Source of the DNA: Sclerodactyla briareus
Taxonomy: Eukaryota; Echinodermata; Holothuroidea; Dendrochirotida; Sclerodactylidae
Direction of reading: 5' to 3'
NCBI GenBank assembly: GCA_026419785.1
Contig: JAODTK010005812.1
Coordinates: forward strand, 217,456 to 281,455
DNA: 64,000 bases
Shown here: positions 56,847-64,000 of the stretch, piece after piece
How the letters are laid out: every line of letters begins with the position of its first letter
Numbering within the stretch: position 1 is the stretch's first letter
Program-made: the position numbers and the translations under genes
The notes under the pieces: model-generated
The model's database searches: none
Seen by the model: the letters and a program-made list of their open reading frames with translations, nothing else
Told to the model about the DNA's origin: nothing

Positions 56847-58140
56847 CATGTTGGGAAGACTCGATGGCCGGCTCGCCTCGATGCCGGCCTCGAGGCCTTT
56901 TTTTTTGCCGGCTTGTCGTAGCTTCCGGCTTCGGGTTTTGGGCCGAGGCGAACTTATTTTTGGCTATTAAATGGATAAAAAAAAAAAAAAATTCTACGTC
57001 ACAAATGATCCTGTTTTGAATTAACCAAGGCGACAACTTCGAACTAAACGTAGCATACTCGGTATCACCCAAACGACTCCCGATAGAATGTACTGACGCT
57101 GTAACTCGGCCCGCCGTTCCGCCATGTCCCCAGTGCAGTAAAGTGCCGGCTGTGCCCTTGGGGCGAGCTAGCAGGCCATAGACAACTTAAACAGTGCTGA
57201 ATGTATTGCACTGCAACAGTGCAGAAATACGGCATATGTACTAGCCTTTGTGGTAAAGCGTGAATCCCGCACTGGAGCGGCCGCATGTGAACACTCACTC
57301 ACGGGGGCACATGCCTGGAAGGCTAGACCTACATGCCTGCAATCCCCGCAGGAAGTAGTTGGAAACGAAAAAAATGCACGTATGCAAAGCACCCGCCCCA
57401 GAGGCAATGTTGACTGTTTATTAGTGTCCTCCACCTAAAACATCCGGACTAATAAAAATACAAGAAGTGGTCTGTGCAGATTGTGTAATGTATTTTATTT
57501 TATTTAATATACATTTATATTTGCTGGCGACATTGGCACAGTCCTAGGCTTAAAAGTTACTGCGTCAGCAGTGCGTGAATTGCAATTTGTATTAAAAAAG
57601 ATTATTTTTGAACACTATTAGTATTATCTGTCAAATAGGGTAACTGACAATTGTAGTCTGTAATCTGTAGTCTGACATAAGAAAATCAAACAAAATAGTT
57701 TTGGTTCATTATTATCCCATACTACTGTGCACGTTTCCTGCACTGGTAAAACAACACCCTCATGTACAACCCGTAGGCAAAAGCCCAGGCGGTTAATGCT
57801 GGTGTTCATTGCTTGAGGTGGGGGTGAATTTGATGAGAAGGATAACCTTTATAGCAAATGTCACAAGCATTAACATTTGCACAACTGCATTATGTTTTTT
57901 GTGTTGTGTGTTTGTTTAATTCTCATGCTGGGAATTGAAACCTTTTGGTCTCCATAATCCATCATTAATGACGGTTGTAGCCATGGGGAAGACAAAACAA
58001 AATTATTATGTATTTAAACACTGAGTATTTCTAAAGGTTCCATGCAATAATATTATTGCCCGGCCTCGGCCTCGGAAGGTGTGCCTCGAGGGTGCGGCCC
58101 CGCCTTGGCCTTCGATGCAGCGGCCTCGACTACCAACATG
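56847..58140. mobile_element. Inverted-repeat element with CATGTTGG ends, about 1.3 kb
   Basis: Left: CATGTTGGGAAGACTCGATG, then GCCGGC-rich text with CTCGAGGCC. Right on the minus strand: CATGTTGGTAGTCGAGGCCG, then CTGCATCGAAGGCC and CCTCGAGGC. The ends match over about 55-60 bases with small gaps. No transposase is readable inside (open stretches at 57065-57434 have no motif). I cannot assign a superfamily. GAGGCC/GGCCTC word repetition in both ends is a marked feature. Confidence 0.65.
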
Positions 58141-59100
58141 CGGAACCCCGAGCGGTCTTAATATTTATATCACTGCAAGAAAATTTTCCTTTGACTTGCT
58201 TACGGGTTGATCCTGGCTACCCAAGGCTTGGAGGCTAACACGAATCTTATGAATGAAAAAATCATGTCGTTTAATAAAATTCACTAGTCATCCCATGTAA
58301 CGAGAATTACTTATTAGATCTAATAGTCAGAAAGACTTACAGCCGAGGGTCAATCTCAAATGACAAAGTCTCGATCAACTTGATTACAATTGGCATACTA
58401 TTCTCCTTCCTCAGTAGCTGTGGAGAGAATGAGAATGAAAATAACTCAATATTTTAACTTTCGTTTCCTTCATAGAATGATAGGCACAAACACATTTCTG
58501 TTCAAGAAAGGGGCGACGAAGAATCTTCTTGTGCTCCGTTTGTGAACAGAGAATGCGAAAATCTTGAGCATAACTGTTGTGCCCAAATGTTCAGATTTTT
58601 TTGGCATATTGCCTCTAATTCATGCTTGAAAGACAATAGGAAACGTGCTGCAGAGGACTACCAAATTGGTTCATAGATGACGCAAGGCATCGGTTAACAA
58701 CGCGAAATCATGCAGATTTGTCACACTTTTAGAGAATGCTCAGTTAATGGTTGCCATTGCGGGCCATTCATATGATTAGGACCAACAGGACTTGAACTAT
58801 TGCGATTAGAAGAAAGAAATAAAAAAAATGGGCTGAAAAAGGTCAAAATATTGAATGCGTCCAGTCTTCCATTGTTGATATTGTTTAACAAATCGTTTAC
58901 AAATTGCGTAGTCATGCGGGTTAAAGGGGTGGTTTGCAGCCATTTAAAGCGGCGATTGGAGCTAAGGAGGCCAAGAATTGGTTAGTGAGAGAGGTTTTAC
59001 GGAGCCGGGTATATCAATAACCAGAAAGCCATAAAGGATTTAGTGATTCCTGACTGTTTCTGTCAACCCCTAGCCAGACAACACAGACAAAGGGGAGATA
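58141..59100. other. Intergenic; no gene recognised
   Basis: Mixed A/T-rich text on both strands. No domain, RNA gene or named repeat is seen. Confidence 0.5.
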
Positions 59101-60510
59101 GTACCAGTTCATTATAGGCAACATAAAGTCCATTTTTACCAACCACACTAAGGGTCCGTACCCTTGGTAAGAAAGCTCCCAGAAAATTTCAAGGTTTTAC
59201 AGACTTTGAACTCTGTAAAAAAACACATTAGATGACCTCAACCTGACCCCAAAACAATAGGGTTCATGTACTCATCATGGGGAAACACAAACCAAGGTAT
59301 GAGCCTCATTCACCCGCCCCTTACCAAAAACCAATAGGGTTCCATGTACTCCCCATAAGGAAGATACACAATAATTTAACCTGATCAGACCAAACCGTTC
59401 TGGACTTATCGTGTTTACAAGGTTTTCAAGACTTGAACCTCTGTGTGACCTCAGATGACCTCTGACCTGACCCCAAAAAAATAGGGTTCATATTACTCAT
59501 CATGGGGAACAAAACATACCAAGTAATGAACTTCATCCATCCAGGTGGGGTAGTTATCGTGTTTACAAGCCAAAATTGGCTAAAATATCCAAATTTCCAT
59601 TTCCGATCAAAATGCACTCTGAACTGAACCAAAAAAATAGGGTTCCTGTACTCCCCATAAGAAGACTTTACACCTAATTTCACTTGGCAGACCACAATTA
59701 TGGACTTTATCGTGTTACAAGTTTTCTACTTTGACGCTTTGGTGACCTCAGACGTTCTCTGACCTGACCCCAAAACAAAAGGGTTTCATGTACTTATCAT
59801 GGGGAATACAACATACCAAGTATGAGCTTCATCCATCCGGGTGGGGTCGAGTTATGTGTTTACAAGCCAAAATTGGCCCAAATATCAAAATTTTCAAAAA
59901 TGTTCTATTTTCGACCAAAATTGCACCCCGACCTGAACCGAAACAATAGGGTTTTGTACTCCCCATAAGAAAGTATACACCTGATTTCACTGCGTGATAA
60001 GACCAACATTATGGACTTATCGTTCTTTTTTTTTTTTTGTTTACAAGGTTTGTAGACCTGTGACTCTGGTGACCTCAGATGACCTCTGACCTGACCCCAA
60101 AAATATAGGGTTCATCGTACTCATCATGGGCAAAACACACATACCAAGTATGAGCTTACTCCATTCAGGTGGGGTCGAGTTATCGTTGTTTCAAGCCCAA
60201 AATGGCCCAAAATATCAATTTTCACAAATTTTCTATTTTCGACCGAAATTCACTTCCGACCTGAACCAAAAACAATAGGGTTCTGTACTCCCCATAAGAA
60301 GCTATACACTCAATTCAACTGGATCAGACCAACCATCTGGACGTATCGTGTTTACAAAGTTTCAGACTTTGACCGCTGGTGACTCAGCTGACCTCTGACA
60401 GACCCAAAAACAATAGGGTTCATGTAATCCTCAGGGGAAAAAACACACATACAAGTATGAGCCTGACCTATACAGACCTGATCAAGTTATCGTGTTTACA
60501 AGCTGGGCGT
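59100..60510 (+). repeat. Minisatellite array D, unit about 300-327 bp, about 4.5 copies
   Basis: The GA(C)CTCTGGTGACCTCAG landmark recurs at about 59208 (degraded), 59434, 59733, 60060 and 60371. AAGCCAAAATTGGC(C/T) lies at 59568, 59866 and 60194. These are the best-preserved copies of the family: several units read TGACCTCAGATGACCTCTGACCTGACC in near-perfect form. The array is followed by (CA)n and then the GACTTCGTCAAGAGGAATCAAAAA terminus. Confidence 0.9.
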
Positions 60511-60518
60511 CACAACCA

Positions 60519-60615
60519 CACGTTACACACACACACACACACCCACACAAGCACACACACACGGACGTGACCTGCAGAGATGCCTCTGACTTCGTCAAGA
60601 GGAATCAAAAAACGA
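60519..60615 (+). repeat. (CA)n and array-end motif
   Basis: A CACACACACACA run (60523-60561) is followed by ACGTGACCTGCAGAGATGCC and TCTGACTTCGTCAAGAGGAATCAAAAAACG. This parallels 35845-35935. The order array, CA run, GACTTCGTCAAGGAATC is thus shared between two loci 25 kb apart. Confidence 0.8.
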
Positions 60616-60639
60616 TTCATCCAGATATGGGGACGTGCT

Positions 60640-61640
60640 GCAAGTTGCGAATGATATCTCACCGGAGGGAGGGAGGGAGGGAAACAAAACCACACATGCA
60701 AACATGTGATCAAAGATTCGACATGTCAATACGTTATTGTTTTTCGTTTTTTTTTCCGCCAATCATCTATTTCTTTATTCTTTCGGCGAGTACTAAGATT
60801 ACCCAAACCAATAGAAACGCTTCATGAGTAACAAATATGAGCTTACGTAGTTCAATATGATAACTACGTAGCGCAGTTATCATGGAAAAGAAATCATCCC
60901 CGTGGCACTATACAAAAACAGTATGATTAGCCTGAAAGATTTGGGCACCACGGACTAATTGTCATTTGATTTAATCCTTATCACAATTTAAATTTATCAA
61001 GAAAACTCGTCACATTAATTCCCAGCATTATTCAGTCTCAAAAATTTTTCACAAAACTTGGGTTAAATGAATTTCACTTAGCGGATGGGCCATCCCATTC
61101 CACTTAGTTTCCTAGTTGTAGTGACCTATCCCTCAATCATGGACAAATGAACTTGCTCTGCATTTTGGGCACGTAAGTGGCAAGTAGGCTGGATTTAGTT
61201 CGTACCGAGATAAAATTGGTTATGAAAATGTTGGAAACGACGGGAAAGACAAATCACCCAACTGAATGATGAATGCAAAATTGAGAGGTGAATAGGTATA
61301 AAGTGAACAGCCCGCAGTCAAAAGCCCCGCGTGATACCACCCGGATGACCGCAATTCTATTCTACTAAGAGTCGCTGGGGTTATAATGTCGGCAAAGAGT
61401 ATGCTAAAGATGGACATGTCTGTTAACAAGAGAGCTGTTTTTTTTTTCCAACTGGGTCCAGGAAAATTTGTAGATTAACATACTAAAACGCCCCGAAAAT
61501 CTTCTGGTCGCGGTATGTTGCCAAGACAAACTACTGGAGCACACCTTACCCGACTACCTGGCCCCATAGCCTAGAGCTGTCCTATTAAATGAACCCAGGG
61601 GCGCACCCGGCGCGCGCCCACCTAAAAAATATTGAGAGGA
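60640..61640. other. Intergenic; no gene recognised
   Basis: A GGGAGGGAGGGAGGG run (60665-60680) and a T run (60742-60752) are the only notable features. Open stretches of 60-111 codons have no motif. Confidence 0.5.
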
Positions 61641-61642
61641 TT

Positions 61643-61645
<3 letters not shown>

Positions 61646-61710
<65 letters not shown>

Positions 61711-61745
61711 CTATATATTATATATATTTTTTTTTTTTTTTTTTT
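61646..61745. repeat. (TA)n followed by poly-T
   Basis: About 80 bases of TA repeats with two small breaks run into about 17 Ts. It separates C/G-rich text (GGGGCGCACCCGGCGCGCGCCC) from the duplicated unit to its right. Confidence 0.9.
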
Positions 61746-61834
61746 CTGTAACATTTTTGCCGGCTTTAGACGTGTTTTTTGAATCTTGGACACATGGCAG
61801 CCGCTTAAAACGGAAAAACTCCCTGGCAGTGTCA

Positions 61835-61995
61835 TTTCCGGCCATCTGGGTTGCTCGTAAACCCACAATTTTCTCGTACTCTCCGCGCCAACCAGTGATG
61901 GTGCTCCGCTTAGGTGATTTTCGATGTCTCCCCGTGCAAATGTCTGTGTTTTTTCCGGCCATTTGGAGGTTTGTGGAACCCCAATTTTCTTAGTA
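61835..61995 (+). repeat. Direct duplication of about 120 bp
   Basis: TTTCCGGCCATCTGGGTTGCTCGTAAACCCACAATTTTCTCGTAC (about 61837) and TTTTCCGGCCATTTGGAGGTTTGTGGAACCCCAATTTTCTTAGTAC (about 61953) are diverged copies. The first follows CTGGCAGTG and the second GCAAATGTCTGTG. No coding content is seen. Confidence 0.6.
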
Positions 61996-61999
61996 CGTC

Positions 62000-64000
62000 C
62001 ATTGGCCGCCGATCGTTTCCGATTATTGGGGGGGGGGGGGGGACATGGTCATTTAAAAAAATAGTGGTTTGGAAAACACAAAGTCAATGGGAGCAGTCTT
62101 CGAATATTGGTGGGGACATGTCCCCCCCCCCCCGTCTCCCCCTGCTCCTAATGGTGTATACGCTGTCGCGTCAACCGGTGTGGCTCTTCTCTTAGATAGT
62201 GCGAAGGTCCTGAACCCTCCTTTGTCAATATTTTGCGCCCCTCTAACCGACATTCTAGCTCCGCCCTGACACGTCCGTACCTATGTTCAGCCTAGCTCCG
62301 TATCGCATATCGCAGACAGCCGATAAAAGGCTGATAGCCTTAACTAGAATTGATATCAGTTATCGCATCTACGATAAGTATGTCTATAGAACTATTCCCA
62401 ATGCGAAACCGCGATTCCTGTAGTGTCACTAGCCATGTTTTCATTCTAACTGGTGTCTTCCACTGGCCAGTTTTATATCTGTTTCTCATAAGGGGCCTAC
62501 TTAACCCCTTCCCTCTGCAAACGTTCACCATCCGTTAATCATAGTTGAATGTGTGTTTAAAATCCGCTTAGTCCCGGTTTTGGCCTTGTGATACTCATAT
62601 TGTTTTGTCATTTTTTACTCCATCCGGCTCCCTTAGAACCTGGCTCAGGCGCAGGATCTACTGGGGTGGGGGGGGGGGTGGAGGGAATTAACCCGCCCCA
62701 AAAAAATATAACCCCCCACCCCCCAAAAATAAATAAAAATTAAATAATGCTAATAATAATAATATAAATAATGGAATAATATTATGTATATAATATTTTG
62801 AATATAATAAGACGATTATCCATCCGTTTGGCAGCTAGGAAAGGCTTTTCCGGTGATCTAAGAGGCTCAATTTTTCAAATTCATCCTTTGGGGTGGCGCT
62901 CGCTCCAAACCGAATGGTGTATTCTCTCCGCTAGATAGTCACCACACTAATTATCCCCAAAACATATTATCTGGTGCCCCCTGATCGACGCCCCCCCCCC
63001 CCTCTTTCGTGTTGGTCTAGATCCGCCCTTGAAGGCTACTGCAAAATATTGCACAAAAGGCTAAAAATGGTAGCCGTAGCGTTATTTTATCAATCCAGTT
63101 ACATCACAACTCATATTTGGTTTCGAGAGAGTTTTAATTATTCGATTCTTCAGTAGCACCAAAACACAAGCAGCAAAATGCCAACTATTAATGTACAAGG
63201 TAGGAGGCAGATCCTCATAGGCCAAGAGCATTAGTTCAACATTACCATGAAGTTGGACAAATCAACACTTCAATTTGCATATTTCATTGAGAACTGAATA
63301 TCTCATTTTTTTTTTTTCCAGTGGTGTAGGCATGAGTAGCGGTGCCTCCCTTGCAGAACCAGTTACACTCAACACAATTTAGCAATGAACACACATTCAT
63401 GTGAGTCATTACCTGCAGCAAATTTATATTGCTAGGTGTTTTTAAGGATTTGCACGAGGCCTAGCCCCAAGCTCGAAATTTAGAGGGATGGTGTTTGCAA
63501 CCCACTTCGCCGAAATGCTTGTAGACTATGTGTGGCCTACATTGAGGAAAACTCGTAAGGCCTTTGAGCAATTGAAGGGCGGGACAGCTCCTGGGCTCCG
63601 TGGCATCACCCAGAGCATGATCTGATGCTGGTGGCCAGGCTGCCCTCAGAATGGTTCACCGGTCCCTACTGTCGCGGGGTTGCCTAAAAAAACCACTAGT
63701 CCCTCTTGTATACTAGGGCCCTTCCTACAACAACAGTGAAACAAGAGAATATATTTTTTTGGCCTCCTCCCATGCAAAATAAATGTCCGTCTTATTGGAT
63801 GCTTATCACTATATTATATTGCGTTATTATATCTTACATCATTTGTCTATCAATTATCGCGATATGTTAATCCAATGTCAATTACTTTAACGACTTTAAA
63901 TCTTTTCTGACAAATTACGGGTATGGCTGCAACGTTGAAAGCCAGTCACTGAAAAACTCCAGAATGTCGTATATATATAATCAGGAAGCCACCTGTAGGC
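62000..64000. other. Intergenic; homopolymer-rich, no gene recognised
   Basis: G or C runs occur at about 62029-62041, 62121-62131, 62664-62679 and 62992-63002. An AATAATAAT stretch lies at 62745-62810. A TAGCTCCG..GATAAAAGGCTGATAGCC stretch (62285-62340) includes short inverted words. Nothing coding is recognisable to the end of the window. Confidence 0.5.

Overview
The window is animal nuclear DNA, not bacterial or viral. It holds split exons with GT..AG borders, introns of 0.4-9 kb, several families of degraded non-LTR retrotransposon, a Penelope-like element, short inverted-repeat DNA transposons, and long minisatellite arrays. The one host gene I can support encodes histone deacetylase 3 (HDAC3, class I). 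Its wording is closer to deuterostome than to insect HDAC3, which suggests a marine invertebrate, perhaps an echinoderm, hemichordate or lancelet. That is a weak taxonomic guess, because one LINE at 53-55 kb resembles a family I associate with crustaceans.

Layout, left half (1-27.05 kb): HDAC3 lies on the minus strand. Exon 1, with the start codon, is at 26988-27046. Exons 2-8 follow at 17955-18037, 16059-16289, 15581-15692, 15047-15181, 10915-11071, 6548-6704 and 485-540. Together they cover about 335 residues, from the N-terminus to just after the ARCWTYET block. The last ~90 residues must lie beyond base 1. Every exon carries one or more single-base insertions or deletions, so no ORF reads through the whole of any of exons 1-8, yet all the splice sites are intact. 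This looks like an unpolished long-read assembly over a live gene rather than a dead gene. Intron 7 carries a nearly full-length CR1-type LINE in the same orientation as the gene. Intron 6 carries a hAT-like repeat and a repeated 14-mer. Intron 1 carries a ~220-bp tandem array and an inverted counterpart.

Layout, right half (27.05-64 kb): this is the upstream intergenic side of HDAC3, and I see no host gene in it. It holds a PIF/Harbinger-like inverted-repeat element (31.3-33.0 kb), a Penelope-like remnant with a GIY-YIG endonuclease and a hammerhead-like terminal motif (33.3-34.25 kb), and a ~310-bp minisatellite that recurs at 34.2, 39.1, 51.7 and 59.1 kb. It also holds an R2-like LINE with a restriction-like endonuclease (41.5-44.5 kb), a jockey/I-like LINE (53.1-55.0 kb), and three more inverted-repeat elements (48.0, 55.8 and 56.8 kb). 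Homopolymer runs, (TA)n and (CA)n are frequent.

None of the transposon genes is intact. Functionally, the window is a transposon-rich HDAC3 locus. I did not find a convincing undescribed multi-gene system. The most unusual structure is the recurrent minisatellite, whose units carry clustered TGACCT (nuclear-receptor-type) half-sites.
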